From positions 1-15,695 of the forward strand of contig CAKRPS010000049.1 of assembly GCA_934385475.1 (NCBI GenBank): 15,695 nt of DNA. Direction: 5' to 3'. Shown piece after piece: positions 1 to 7,478 of this stretch (its first letter is position 1; the number at the start of each line of letters is the position of its first letter). The notes beneath the pieces were generated by a model. That model saw only the letters and a program-made list of their open reading frames with translations, ran no database searches and was not told where the DNA came from. Source of the DNA: an uncultured Lachnospiraceae bacterium (lineage in GTDB: Bacteria > Bacillota > Clostridia > Lachnospirales > Lachnospiraceae). The position numbers and the translations under genes were made by a program.

Positions 1-797
1 GCACCATTCTGTGTCTTGATTGCTGCAAGGTATCCAAAGTATAACCACTGGATAGCTTCCTTAGCGTTTGTAGCAGGACCGGAAATATCATAGCCATAGA
101 TCTTAGCCATTTCCTTCATTCCCTGCAGAGCCTTGATCTGCTCAGCGATCTCTTCTCTAAGACGGATAACGTCTTCGGTCATAGTGCCGTTACCGCAGTT
201 CTTCTTGTCTTCTTTCTTCTTCTCGATCAGGAAGTCGATACCATACAGAGCAACTCTTCTGTAGTCACCTACGATACGTCCACGTCCGTAAGTATCCGGA
301 AGACCTGTTACGATATGAGTATGACGAGCAACCTTCATCTCATCCGTATAAGCATCAAATACTGCCTGATTGTGAGTCTTGTGATACTCGTTGAAGATCT
401 TGTCAAATTTAGGATTAACTTCATAACCATAGGTGCTGGCTGCCTGCTGAGCCATCTTAATACCACCATAAGGCATGAATGCTCTCTTTAAAGGCTTGTC
501 TGTCTGAAGACCAACGATCTGCTCAAGATCCTTCATAGACTCATCAATGTAGCCCGGTCCGTAAGCTGTCAGACTGGAAACAATCTCTGTCTCGCATTCC
601 AGAACGCCGTCATGCTCACGCTCTTCTTTCTGTAACTCCTGAAGTCTGCCCCAAAGCTTATCTGTAGCCTCTGTAGATCCCTCCAAAAAGCTTTCGTCGC
701 CATCATACTGGGTATAGTTTCTCTGGATGAAATTACGTACATTAACGTCTACATCCCAATGGCCGTCTTTCACAAAGCCTCTCCATGCTTCTGCCAT
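1..797 (-). CDS. pflB: Pyruvate formate-lyase (formate acetyltransferase), N-terminal part, cut by window edge
   Basis: Glycyl-radical enzyme converting pyruvate plus CoA to acetyl-CoA plus formate in anaerobic fermentation; cytoplasmic. The minus strand is open from an ATG at 795-797 to base 1, about 265 codons of a family usually near 750 residues. The N-terminus reads MAEAWRGFVKDGHWDVDVN, then FIQRNYTQYDGDESFLEG, and further on SSLTAYGPGYIDESMKDLEQ, KRAFMPYGGIKMAQQAA and VTGLPDTYGRGRIVGDYRRV, all typical of the PFL N-terminal domain. The catalytic Cys pair and the C-terminal glycyl-radical loop lie outside the window and cannot be checked. The start is fixed by a perfect AAGGAGGT about 8 bases upstream. 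The gene has its own promoter and an 87-base leader. Other PFL-like glycyl-radical enzymes are less likely because this N-terminus is characteristic of true PFL. Confidence 0.95.
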   Translation of the reverse strand, partial: MAEAWRGFVKDGHWDVDVNVRNFIQRNYTQYDGDESFLEGSTEATDKLWGRLQELQKEEREHDGVLECETEIVSSLTAYGPGYIDESMKDLEQIVGLQTDKPLKRAFMPYGGIKMAQQAASTYGYEVNPKFDKIFNEYHKTHNQAVFDAYTDEMKVARHTHIVTGLPDTYGRGRIVGDYRRVALYGIDFLIEKKKEDKKNCGNGTMTEDVIRLREEIAEQIKALQGMKEMAKIYGYDISGPATNAKEAIQWLYFGYLAAIKTQNG

Positions 798-883
798 GAA
801 AATTTACCTCCTTCTGGTAAAAAAAATATTATCAACAGGGAGCCATAATACGTACAGTCCGCCTGCTGTTGTTTACATTTAAA

Positions 884-913
884 AGTGTACTACTTATAAA
901 GCTCAGGTGTCAA
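884..913 (-). promoter_or_regulatory. Probable sigma-A promoter of pflB
   Basis: On the minus strand a perfect TTGACA (908-913) is followed after 18 bases by TACACT (884-889). The predicted transcript would have a leader of roughly 80 bases. That leader contains arms CAACAG / CTGTTG (about 24 bases apart) that could form a weak stem-loop. I see no convincing Rex or FNR/CRP palindrome, although pfl genes are often redox-controlled. Confidence 0.6.
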
Positions 914-944
914 CCGTTTTGCGCAATGCACGCAGTTTTGTACA

Positions 945-1202
945 TTATTTTTGCCTGCTTACCAGAAATCCACCTTCATCCGTTACAATCTCATACTTCT
1001 GAGCCATTGGATTTTTGGAACCGACAACGCAATAATCACATTTATCTGCATTTCCACAGGTGCCGCACCGGATTAAAGTACCATGGATCTGACTGATCCC
1101 CCAATAGTCGCTGTTGCACAATAACGGAAGTACATGAAGCAGATTATGTTTTTTGGCAAATTCCGCATTCGGACACTGCTTACTGCATTGTGAACCGCTC
1201 CA
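945..1202 (-). pseudogene. 5'-truncated remnant of a Cys-rich, possibly ATC-hydrolase-like gene
   Basis: A minus-strand frame opens after a TGA at 1203-1205 inside the MCP 3' end and runs to TAA at 945-947, 85 codons with no ATG near its beginning and no ribosome site. From about 1180 it looks strongly protein-like: CPNAEFAKKHNLLHVLPLLC, then IRCGTCGNADKCDYCVVGSK and YEIVTDEGGFLVSRQK. From memory this resembles the C-terminal half of L-2-amino-thiazoline-4-carboxylic acid (ATC) hydrolase family proteins, which are about 200 residues or more and rich in conserved Cys. The N-terminal half is missing, and the frame overlaps the MCP stop codon, so this is most likely a gene truncated by a deletion or rearrangement behind the MCP. 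The family name is a recollection, not a search result. That the frame was once coding is better supported than its identity. Confidence 0.5.
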
Positions 1203-2886
1203 TCATTTCATGCAGCAGCCCCACCGAATCCTGACATTCTTTTACTGCATCAAAGGAATCTGCACTCTTTCCTACGATCTCCGTGGTTTTCTCTGCAATG
1301 TCATTGACTCCGACCGTAGACTCGTGGATTGTCTGGTTGATTCCACGGATAGCACCCACGATCTTATCCACTGCCTGACCCAGAGAATCAATAGCCCCCT
1401 TAACACTCGTCATACTGTCCTTAAACACGTTCGCATCCTGATGATACTGAACACTGACATCCTTAAATTCGTTATACTCAGGCAATACAGTCTCTTCGAG
1501 AAAATCTATGATTTCCGTAAGACATTCCGACATATTGGCCACTGCCACATTAACCTCGCGTACAATATCGTTAATATCTGTGACCGCCTGTGAAGTCTGA
1601 CCTGCCAGGCTTCCGATCTCGGTTGCGACTACCGCAAAACCCTTTCCGGCTTCTCCGGCTCTTGCTGCCTCGATGCTCGCATTTAACGCAAGCAGGCTTG
1701 TCTGAGAAGAAATCGACATAATTGTTCCGGTAAGCTCATTGATTTTATCAACCGCCTGGGATTCTTCGATGGCCCTGTCAGATTTCTCTTTCACATTCTG
1801 ATACATTTTCTGGGTCTTTTCACTTGCAGTCAGCGTCTTCTCCTGAAGAGTCTGCGCACGCTTCATGACCTCGCCGGATACGGAATCTCCATCCTCCGCA
1901 AGCTTCACAATCTCATCCGCTCCGGTCTTGATAGAATCAACATGACCATTGATCATCTCTGTGGATGCAGAAGTTTCCTCCATACCTGCTGCCAGCTCCT
2001 GTGTCGTTGCCGAATTGTCAGAACACATGGAGTCAACGTCACTGGTTACTTCCTTTAAATGATCCATATTGTTGACTATCTGACTGTTTATATCTTCTAT
2101 ATGATTAACCATATCCCGGAGGTTGTTACGCATGTTGTGGATTGCACGGGCCATGATTCCCGTTTCGTCTTTTTTCTTCAAAAGCCCTCTTGCCTTCGGA
2201 TTGGAACGGAAATCCAGATTCGCAGTCTGAGCGATCACATCCGTAAGTGCACGGATCGGTTTGCAGATTCTACGGCTGATCAGAAAACCGATACACATAC
2301 AGAAAAGTAAACTGATCAATGCCACTCTTGCCAAGGCAAGATACAGGCTGTTATAAGCACCAAGAATTTCGTCCTGATCGGCACACAGAACTACAATTCT
2401 GTGGTCTGCCGTCAGCGCAAACGCTGCATATTTGGCGGTTCCCTTATACTCGTAATGAATGACTGCATTCTCCGGTACTCTTCCCGCCTGAAGTTCCTTC
2501 ACCACATTGGAGACCATATCCACTTCTATCTGTTTGCCAATATTATCCGCAACCGGATGATACAGGATTGTTCCATCAGCCGCCACCAGATACAGATATG
2601 CTGACGGAGTCTGTTCTATCTTGACACTCTTGAGAAAATTTGCATCCGCATCTTCTTCGTTATCACTTTCCTGTACCAGAGAATCTAAAGAATCTGCACT
2701 CATTTCTACCAGACTTAACAGATATTTTCCGTTTGTGTCACTGGAAATCTGTTCGGTTCTCGGCAGCATACAGGCCAGCAGGCCGATCATTGTCAGCAGG
2801 ATGATCAATAATACCAGCCCGCATATTGCTGCGGAAATAGAATGAAAAACCTTGATCTTCTCTTTTTGCCCTTCTTTACTTTGCAT
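1180..2886 (-). CDS. Methyl-accepting chemotaxis protein with Cache-type sensor
   Basis: Transmembrane chemoreceptor that senses an extracellular ligand and controls CheA. From the chosen start (568 aa) the order is: short cytoplasmic N-terminus; TM1 about 17-42; extracytoplasmic sensor about 43-180 with a Cache-like [17 protein letters not shown]2 about 185-204; HAMP about 205-260; cytoplasmic coiled-coil signalling domain. The hairpin tip is canonical: [20 protein letters not shown] followed by [18 protein letters not shown]. No CheR-binding pentapeptide is visible at the C-terminus (ends ERFTMQ). I chose the ATG at 2884-2886 because GAGGAAGG lies 8 bases upstream and the promoter at 2930-2958 would start RNA near 2923, leaving almost no leader for the in-frame ATG at 2914-2916. 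The longer form (to 2916) has only a weak ribosome site. The ligand cannot be inferred. Confidence 0.93.
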   Translation of the reverse strand: MQSKEGQKEKIKVFHSISAAICGLVLLIILLTMIGLLACMLPRTEQISSDTNGKYLLSLVEMSADSLDSLVQESDNEEDADANFLKSVKIEQTPSAYLYLVAADGTILYHPVADNIGKQIEVDMVSNVVKELQAGRVPENAVIHYEYKGTAKYAAFALTADHRIVVLCADQDEILGAYNSLYLALARVALISLLFCMCIGFLISRRICKPIRALTDVIAQTANLDFRSNPKARGLLKKKDETGIMARAIHNMRNNLRDMVNHIEDINSQIVNNMDHLKEVTSDVDSMCSDNSATTQELAAGMEETSASTEMINGHVDSIKTGADEIVKLAEDGDSVSGEVMKRAQTLQEKTLTASEKTQKMYQNVKEKSDRAIEESQAVDKINELTGTIMSISSQTSLLALNASIEAARAGEAGKGFAVVATEIGSLAGQTSQAVTDINDIVREVNVAVANMSECLTEIIDFLEETVLPEYNEFKDVSVQYHQDANVFKDSMTSVKGAIDSLGQAVDKIVGAIRGINQTIHESTVGVNDIAEKTTEIVGKSADSFDAVKECQDSVGLLHEMMERFTMQ

Positions 2887-2929
2887 AACAGAAACACCTT
2901 CCTCTTTTGTCTTCATTTCTTTAGGATAT

Positions 2930-2958
2930 ATTATAATTTAAAGCTCTTTAAGGTTCAA
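2930..2958 (-). promoter_or_regulatory. MCP promoter with a palindrome filling the spacer
   Basis: Minus strand: TTGAAC (2953-2958), 17-base spacer, TATAAT (2930-2935). The spacer itself holds the perfect inverted repeat TTAAAG-CT-CTTTAA (2938-2951). A palindrome between -35 and -10 is where a repressor or a MerR-type activator would bind, so it is a candidate operator. It could also be a chance AT-rich palindrome. Confidence 0.65.
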
Positions 2959-3020
2959 CACAAAGTTAAAGGTATTTCATCGGTATGTACAAACTTTTTT
3001 GTCGCAAAATAGTGTTTGTT

Positions 3021-3482
3021 CTAATATACTTCATGTTCCATTTTCAGGTAATCATCAAACAGTTTTTTGCAGGAATTTCTTTCCAACTCTTCGCCGTAAT
3101 TGTCATCCTCCGTTTCATTCCATTTCTGATAGAAAATTTCATCCCGAAACCCTATTTTATCCGTGTCATTTATGGTGCAGCCATAATATACTTTATCTAT
3201 ATTGGCCCATAAAATTGCTCCTTTACACATCGGACAGGGGGCTGCCGTCGTATAAAGTACCGCACCCGATAAGTCATATGATCCTATATTTCTGGATGCG
3301 TCCCTGATTGCTTCCAGCTCTCCATGACAGGTAGCATCATTATTAACCAGTACACGGTTATGTCCCCTGCCAATTATTTTACCGTCCTTCGCAATTACAC
3401 ATCCAAAGGGACCACCATGCTTCTTCTGAATTCCTTCCTGTGCTTCCTCAACTGCAATCTGCATTAATTCTTTATGATTCAT
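3021..3482 (-). CDS. Guanine deaminase-like nucleoside/nucleobase deaminase (CDA superfamily)
   Basis: Small cytoplasmic zinc deaminase of the cytidine/deoxycytidylate deaminase superfamily, 153 aa. It contains the zinc-ligand and catalytic signature H-G-E (in ATCHGELEAIRDA, about residues 52-64) and P-C-P-M-C (in YTTAAPCPMCKGAILWA). The N-terminal GGPFGCVIAKDGKIIGRGHN is very close to Bacillus-type guanine deaminase (GuaD, 156 aa), as is the C-terminal IGFRDEIFYQKW region, which fits guanine to xanthine better than tRNA adenosine deamination (TadA). The motif has HGE where HAE is commoner. Start: the ATG at 3480-3482 has GAGGAAG about 8 bases upstream; in-frame ATGs further upstream (to 3518) lack a ribosome site. 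It has its own promoter and is divergent from marR. The substrate is inferred from family resemblance only. Confidence 0.85.
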   Translation of the reverse strand: MNHKELMQIAVEEAQEGIQKKHGGPFGCVIAKDGKIIGRGHNRVLVNNDATCHGELEAIRDASRNIGSYDLSGAVLYTTAAPCPMCKGAILWANIDKVYYGCTINDTDKIGFRDEIFYQKWNETEDDNYGEELERNSCKKLFDDYLKMEHEVY

Positions 3483-3542
3483 AAGCCACTTCCTCTCCAT
3501 AAGCTCTGCCCGCATCAACAGTTCTGTCTATATAAGGTAAGA

Positions 3543-3570
3543 ATAATACCCTACCCCAGCTTTCAGTCAA
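3543..3570 (-). promoter_or_regulatory. Probable promoter of the deaminase gene
   Basis: Minus strand TTGACT (3565-3570), 16-base spacer, TATTAT (3543-3548). It lies about 60 bases upstream of the chosen ATG. It is back-to-back with the marR promoter, with the first marR palindrome only 30 bases away, so both promoters might respond to MarR. Confidence 0.5.
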
Positions 3571-3590
3571 GTATTTTCCTAAAACTTTTG

Positions 3591-3619
3591 TTGACATAGG
3601 TACGAAATCGTACTATACT
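3591..3619 (+). promoter_or_regulatory. Promoter of the marR-MATE operon
   Basis: A consensus TTGACA (3591-3596), 17-base spacer and TATACT (3614-3619). The spacer is almost wholly occupied by the palindrome GTACGAAATCGTAC, so a bound repressor would block RNA polymerase directly. Confidence 0.8.
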
Positions 3620-3639
3620 ACGCGAGTATGAAATCGTAC
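3600..3639. promoter_or_regulatory. Tandem palindromic operators, likely MarR autoregulation
   Basis: Two copies of a 14-base palindrome: GTACGAAATCGTAC at 3600-3613 (perfect GTACGA-AA-TCGTAC) and GTATGAAATCGTAC at 3626-3639 (one base different). Their centres are 26 bases apart. The first overlaps the -35/-10 spacer and the second lies just downstream of the -10, on or past the transcription start. MarR-family dimers typically bind short palindromes of this kind at their own promoters. The assignment to this MarR is inferred from position. Confidence 0.75.
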
Positions 3640-3654
3640 TAACGAGGTGTATTC

Positions 3655-4092
3655 ATGAAAATCAATTATAAAGAAATGATGTATCGAATCAATTGTCTTG
3701 CTTCTGATCTGGACTCGCTGTACCATCAGGCGGCCCAGAAGCTCGGCGTATCCGACAGTGTTATGTTTGTGCTGTATCTTGTCTATGAAAAAGAGGGAAG
3801 ATGTCCGCTGAAAGATATCTGCAAGGAAACAAGCATTAGCAAGCAGACGCTTAATTCTGCCATCCGGAAATTAGAGGGCGAAGATATCATCTATCTGGAG
3901 CAGACCGGCGGCAGAGCCAAAATTGTATGCTTTACGGAAAAAGGAAAAGAATATGCAGGCCATACGATCGCCCGGCTGTTCAACGCCGAGTGCAGTGCTT
4001 TTCATGGATGGACAGAAGAAGAAATAAGTCAATATCTGAAGCTTATGGAAAAATATAACAACGATTTTCGTGAACAGATAGAAAAGATGTAG
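3655..4092 (+). CDS. MarR-family transcriptional regulator
   Basis: DNA-binding regulator, 145 aa, the usual MarR length. The winged helix-turn-helix spans about residues 45-105: LKDICKETSISKQTLNSAIR as helix-turn-helix, then KLEGEDIIYLEQTGGRAKIV and CFTEKGKEY as the wing. Flanking N- and C-terminal helices would form the dimer interface. The ATG is preceded by GAGGTG 5 bases upstream. The gene lies 11 bases upstream of a MATE transporter gene. This marR-MATE order is common for multidrug efflux operons, in which the regulator represses the operon and is relieved by a ligand. Two palindromes in its promoter fit autorepression. Because the transporter is now internally deleted, the regulator may mainly control itself or the divergent deaminase. 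Confidence 0.92.
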   Translation: MKINYKEMMYRINCLASDLDSLYHQAAQKLGVSDSVMFVLYLVYEKEGRCPLKDICKETSISKQTLNSAIRKLEGEDIIYLEQTGGRAKIVCFTEKGKEYAGHTIARLFNAECSAFHGWTEEEISQYLKLMEKYNNDFREQIEKM

Positions 4093-4103
4093 GAGGAATT
4101 AAA

Positions 4104-4688
4104 ATGGCTGCTAAAGAACGAATCCAATTATCAGATCACTTTACTTACGGACGACTGCTCCGCTTTACTCTGCCGACAATCGGTATGATGATTTTTACCT
4201 CTATCTATAGCGTGGTAGATGGTTTTTTTGTATCAAACTTTGCAGGTAAGACACCCTTTGCGGCAGTCAACCTGATCTATCCGTTCCTCATGATCCTGTC
4301 TACGGTAGGACTGATGTTCGGAACCGGCGGCTCCGCCATTGTCGCTTCCACGGAACTTCTGGCAACACCGCTTGCCAAAATTTTCGTAGGTTATGATGCG
4401 GAATTGATGAATATCACGGTTTCCGGTTTCCGTATCTTTGCCCTGTCCTTTCTCTTTATGGGGTTTGCCATTTATGGTTCGGGATTTTTTACAGCGCTCA
4501 ACGACGGTGTTACTTCTGCCATTATTTCATTTTTGAGAACACTGGTTTTCCAGACAGCCGCCGTGATCCTGCTGCCAAAATTCCTGGGCATCGACGGCGT
4601 ATGGATTTCCATTGTTGTCGCTGAGGTTATGGCTGTTGTTTTCTCTGCCATTTTCCTGATTACGAAACGGGAGAAATATCATTATTAA
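4104..4688 (+). pseudogene. MATE-family efflux transporter with large in-frame internal deletion
   Basis: A 194-residue open frame with both ends of a MATE (multidrug and toxin extrusion) transporter but no middle. The N-terminal part (residues 1-82) has the typical LLRFTLPTIGMMIFTSIYSV, VVDGFFVSNFAG and LMFGTGGSAIVA. From about residue 84 it continues with TPLAKIFVGYDAEL and GFAIYGSGFFTALNDG, which in full-length homologues (about 440-460 aa) belong near TM10-12, and ends in the usual KREKYHY tail. About 250 residues are therefore absent, with the join near 4345-4360 and the frame kept. Ribosome site AGGAGG is at 4091-4096, so it is probably still translated from the marR promoter. With roughly five of twelve helices it is unlikely to transport. 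An assembly collapse is possible but less likely, since no repeat is visible at the join. The convergent neighbour's stop codon is only 7 bases away. Confidence 0.85.
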
Positions 4689-4695
4689 GTCACCC

Positions 4696-5631
4696 TCAAA
4701 ACAGATCCAGCATGTTATCCAGATATATCTTCTCTCTGACATGCAGTTGATACTCGGGTTTCGTCATATAGTAAAGCAGAAATTCCAGAATCAGGGCGCT
4801 GCCGAGACTCCGGCCCTCGATCTTGAAATTGGAAAATCCCGCCTGCATATAGACATTTCTGATATCTTCTATGCCGATAAAGCCAGGATTTGTCATTGCC
4901 TTGGAGAAAACATAACCGCCCTCTGCATCGGGAGCACTACACTGATGATCCGGACAGTTTTCTCCAAGGGTCTTACGACTGACATTTTCATAGCAAAGCT
5001 TCCTGTCCCTGCAGCCAAACCAGCAACATTCATTACACAGAAATTCCACCTTGTCTTTCTGCTGTTCCGATAACTTATTCCATTTATCGAATGCTTTGTT
5101 TAAGCGAAAATCCGGCACAACATAAAGAAAATCATCCCGCTCTACTTCATTTAAGAAAAGGTCAAAATCTGTCAGAACCTTGGTGGTAGAAGAAACCAGG
5201 TACAGTTCCGGATAATTTGTTTTCAGATACCTGAGCAACAGCTCTGAGTGGACAATCACCCCATTCCGGGGTTCTTTCCTTTCCGCAAACAGCCTACAGA
5301 GTGCATTACATTTCTTATCCGAAAGATGTTCTTCCCTGAGCAGAGAGTTGCTGAACGTCAACCGGGCAGAAATGCCATATTCGCGCATCAGCGAAAGCAC
5401 CTCCCCGGGGTCATGCTCTCCGAAGCCCACGCGGCCTCCGCCCCAGATGCAATCTGCCGGTGCCCCATAGACAGAACCTATCTCACACCAGTCATAAAAG
5501 TACTCTCTGTGCTCACGAAACAGCGGCAGAAATACACTGTATAGTTCATAAAATTCAAACAAGCCCGGAAGGTGGTAGTATGCCCTTCCTAAAATCTTTT
5601 TGCAGTTTGTAAAATCAATCGTCCCTGCCAT
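4696..5631 (-). CDS. Conserved-looking Cys-rich protein of unknown function, coupled to XRE regulator
   Basis: A 311-residue soluble protein that I do not recognise as a named family. It has no signal peptide and no membrane segment. Alternating strand-like and helical stretches (NGVIVHSELLLRYLKTNYPE, LYLVSSTTKVLTDF, DDFLYVVPDFRLNKAF) suggest an alpha/beta barrel reminiscent of U32-peptidase or radical-SAM-type folds; this is an impression only. About two-thirds along is a Cys cluster, CNECCWFGCRDRKLC, with further Cys in ENCPDHQC, a plausible metal or Fe-S site. Start: the ATG at 5629-5631 has GGAGG 5 bases upstream. An in-frame TTG at 5641-5643 would add 4 residues. The gene overlaps the 3' end of the XRE gene by 17 bases, so the two are translationally coupled and probably act together. 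Confidence 0.75.
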   Translation of the reverse strand: MAGTIDFTNCKKILGRAYYHLPGLFEFYELYSVFLPLFREHREYFYDWCEIGSVYGAPADCIWGGGRVGFGEHDPGEVLSLMREYGISARLTFSNSLLREEHLSDKKCNALCRLFAERKEPRNGVIVHSELLLRYLKTNYPELYLVSSTTKVLTDFDLFLNEVERDDFLYVVPDFRLNKAFDKWNKLSEQQKDKVEFLCNECCWFGCRDRKLCYENVSRKTLGENCPDHQCSAPDAEGGYVFSKAMTNPGFIGIEDIRNVYMQAGFSNFKIEGRSLGSALILEFLLYYMTKPEYQLHVREKIYLDNMLDLF

Positions 5632-6043
5632 GTTTTCCTCCAAAGAGATACTTGTTTCTTAAAAAATCTGCATGTTCCTTTGTAATTGCTCCATCATTGA
5701 TTTCTGCCATGTTAATGCTTCCGTATAATTCTCCCCACAAACAGTCCAGTAAATCAGACTTAACTTTAAGGCCTTCTTTGTAAGCGTCTAAATCGTGCTG
5801 CAGATATTCCGGCAAGCCGTGTTCGTAGGCGCGTTCCCTTTCTGCATTCTGTATTCCTGCAACTGTCAGCGCTTCCATAGAAACGCCCAATACCTTTGCC
5901 AATTTATATACCGTTTCTGCACTGCATTTTTCCAGTCTGGTTTTACCACTGCATATATCATTCAGAGTAGCATGAGGAATACCTGCTTCTATCGCAAGTC
6001 GATATTTTGTCATGTTCCGTTTTTTTAATAACCTTTCTACCAT
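5615..6043 (-). CDS. XRE-family (Cro/C1-type HTH) transcriptional regulator
   Basis: A 142-residue protein. An N-terminal Cro/C1-type helix-turn-helix covers about residues 1-60 (LLKKRNMTKYRLAIEAGIPH, then TLNDICSGKTRLEKCS and ETVYKLAKVLGVSMEAL). A mostly helical C-terminal region (to 142) is acidic and looks like a partner- or ligand-binding tail. Start: ATG at 6041-6043 with AGGAGGAAG directly upstream. An in-frame ATG at 6113-6115 would put the start upstream of the probable promoter and is rejected. It is the first gene of a two-gene unit whose second gene overlaps it by 17 bases. The imperfect palindrome TCGG-cata-CCGA lies in its promoter spacer and may be its own operator. Confidence 0.88.
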   Translation of the reverse strand: MVERLLKKRNMTKYRLAIEAGIPHATLNDICSGKTRLEKCSAETVYKLAKVLGVSMEALTVAGIQNAERERAYEHGLPEYLQHDLDAYKEGLKVKSDLLDCLWGELYGSINMAEINDGAITKEHADFLRNKYLFGGKHGRDD

Positions 6044-6065
6044 CGCCACTTCCTCCTCTTTATTT

Positions 6066-6094
6066 ATTATATCGGCATACCGAAATGTTACCAA
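6066..6094 (-). promoter_or_regulatory. Promoter of the XRE / Cys-rich gene pair
   Basis: Minus strand TTGGTA (6089-6094), 17-base spacer, TATAAT (6066-6071). The transcript would start near 6059, giving a short leader that includes the ribosome site. Half-sites TCGG and CCGA separated by 4 bases lie in the spacer next to the -10, a position suitable for autoregulation by the XRE protein. Confidence 0.6.
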
Positions 6095-6147
6095 TAAAAA
6101 GCAAAAAATTTTCATGCGTTATGTAAATGTATAACTGTCTATAGACC

Positions 6148-6191
6148 AAGAGCACCAGCTCCTCCGACCAAGAAATTGCTGATGCTCTTTT
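6148..6191. terminator. Long stem-loop between glycosyltransferase and XRE genes
   Basis: Arms AAGAGCACCAGC (6148-6159) and GCTGATGCTCTT (6178-6189) pair at 11 of 12 positions around an 18-base loop, directly behind the glycosyltransferase stop codon. Read in the gene's own direction, the stem is not followed by a T-run. Read on the plus strand, it is followed by only TT. It may therefore be an mRNA-stabilising 3' hairpin rather than a classic intrinsic terminator. Confidence 0.4.
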
Positions 6192-6194
6192 AAC

Positions 6195-7430
6195 TCAACG
6201 ATACCGTATATACTCCTCAATAGCACGGATTGCTTCTTCCATTCCCTTTTCCTGCCGGATCTGTTTTGAAAGCTCCTGTGCCCGTTTTTCGTACTTTCCA
6301 CTGACGAGATCTGTTAATGCGTCTTTTAGCTGTGCCGTCGTGCAGAGCTTCTTTCTTATATATAGTGGCTCGGGCCCCATTCCAAGTTCATATATTGTTC
6401 TGCCATAATACCACTGATCCAGCGCCAGCGGAATGATCAGCGTCGGACATGCAGCCCAGATTCCGATGCCGTTGGTCGTGCAGCCTCCGTGATGAACGAC
6501 CGCCTTCACCCGTGGGAATATATAGCTGTAAGGAATCTTATCCACAAAATACAGCTTCTCCATATTCTGTTTCTCCGATATCTGAAAAGCCTGAACAACC
6601 GCCTTGATTCCTGTTTCTTTCAAAGCTTCCACTGTCCGCACCTGCAATTCTGCCAGTTCCTTCGACTCGGCCTTGCCAAATGCAACAAATACAGGCTTCT
6701 CACCTTCTGTCAGAAATTTCTCCAGTTCCGGACTTGTCTTATAACCTTCGGCATCCTCCTCCGGATGATACCAATATCCGGTGACGTGGATCTGACTCCC
6801 CCATTTAGGGTCCTTCGGCATAAGCAAGGGACTCACCGGATAAAAAGTAAGAACCTTTCTTCCGTTTTGTTCCGTATAATGTTCAAAGTTCTTTACCTTG
6901 GAGATTCCGTTTTTCTTACGCCATTTTCCCATTAAAAGATTGGAAAGCATGGGCATCCCACCGGTTATATTGTCATAGCTTTTGGCAACTGCCGGTGTAT
7001 TATGCTCCACGGAATAGAGCGAATACATATCTGTCCGGTCATAAGGGCTGTAGAAATAGCGGATGCAGGGAATCCCCAGCTTGTCGGCGGCATCTCTAAC
7101 AAATCCGGAACAGGTACCGTACATACACACATCTGATCCTTCCAGTGCCTGCAAGGTCTCTTCCATAAAGGTAGGATTTTCCTTCTTCAGCTTCATCAGT
7201 CCAATCAGAAAATCCGCACTGCTCTTGTAATCTGTCACAAGATATTTCATGACATGCTGTGCATCTCCGCTTAAATGAAGATATGTCACGTTCTTTTTCT
7301 CAATCAGCGGGCGAAATTCCTCCTGCGCAAGTATCCGGAACTCGTGTCTTCTTTTTACCATTTCCTCACCAAGCTCTGCCAATGGATTTACATCTCCACG
7401 TGTCCCGACTGCCACTGCGGTAATTCTCAT
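6195..7430 (-). CDS. GT1-family glycosyltransferase (UDP-sugar dependent, MGT/sterol-glucosyltransferase-like)
   Basis: A 411-residue GT-B fold enzyme that would transfer a sugar from a UDP-sugar to a lipid or small hydrophobic acceptor; cytoplasmic, possibly membrane-peripheral. The N-terminal domain opens with MRITAVAVGTRGDVNPLAEL, the GTRGDVxP motif of the sterol/glycolipid and antibiotic glucosyltransferase branch. The C-terminal nucleotide-sugar site is VVHHGGCTTNGIGIWAACPT followed by LIIPLALDQWYYGRTIYELG, matching the family's HHGGAGT...P..xDQ pattern but with C-T-T-N where A-G-T-T is usual. The ATG has GGGAGGT 7 bases upstream. The length is normal (about 400-420). It sits as a single gene behind a strong terminator, and I see no clear promoter in the remaining short leader, only a small GTTAG/CTAAC hairpin (about 7459-7474). 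The acceptor is unknown. Such enzymes often glucosylate and inactivate antibiotics or toxins, or make glycolipids. Confidence 0.88.
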   Translation of the reverse strand: MRITAVAVGTRGDVNPLAELGEEMVKRRHEFRILAQEEFRPLIEKKNVTYLHLSGDAQHVMKYLVTDYKSSADFLIGLMKLKKENPTFMEETLQALEGSDVCMYGTCSGFVRDAADKLGIPCIRYFYSPYDRTDMYSLYSVEHNTPAVAKSYDNITGGMPMLSNLLMGKWRKKNGISKVKNFEHYTEQNGRKVLTFYPVSPLLMPKDPKWGSQIHVTGYWYHPEEDAEGYKTSPELEKFLTEGEKPVFVAFGKAESKELAELQVRTVEALKETGIKAVVQAFQISEKQNMEKLYFVDKIPYSYIFPRVKAVVHHGGCTTNGIGIWAACPTLIIPLALDQWYYGRTIYELGMGPEPLYIRKKLCTTAQLKDALTDLVSGKYEKRAQELSKQIRQEKGMEEAIRAIEEYIRYR

Positions 7431-7478
7431 AAGCTACCTCCCTGCCATACTCTTTTGTTAGTTTTGGCTAACCTCTCT

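Noticed and set aside
1153..1593. 146-codon open frame on the plus strand
   Set aside because: Antisense to the MCP signalling domain; composition rich in His, Cys and Leu as expected of a shadow.
6043..6115. Longer XRE start at 6115 adding 24 residues
   Set aside because: This start lies upstream of the -10/-35 and has no ribosome site; the ATG at 6043 has AGGAGGAAG.
6119..6301. 60-codon minus-strand frame behind the glycosyltransferase
   Set aside because: Overlaps the glycosyltransferase 3' end and the stem-loop, has no ribosome site and does not look like protein.
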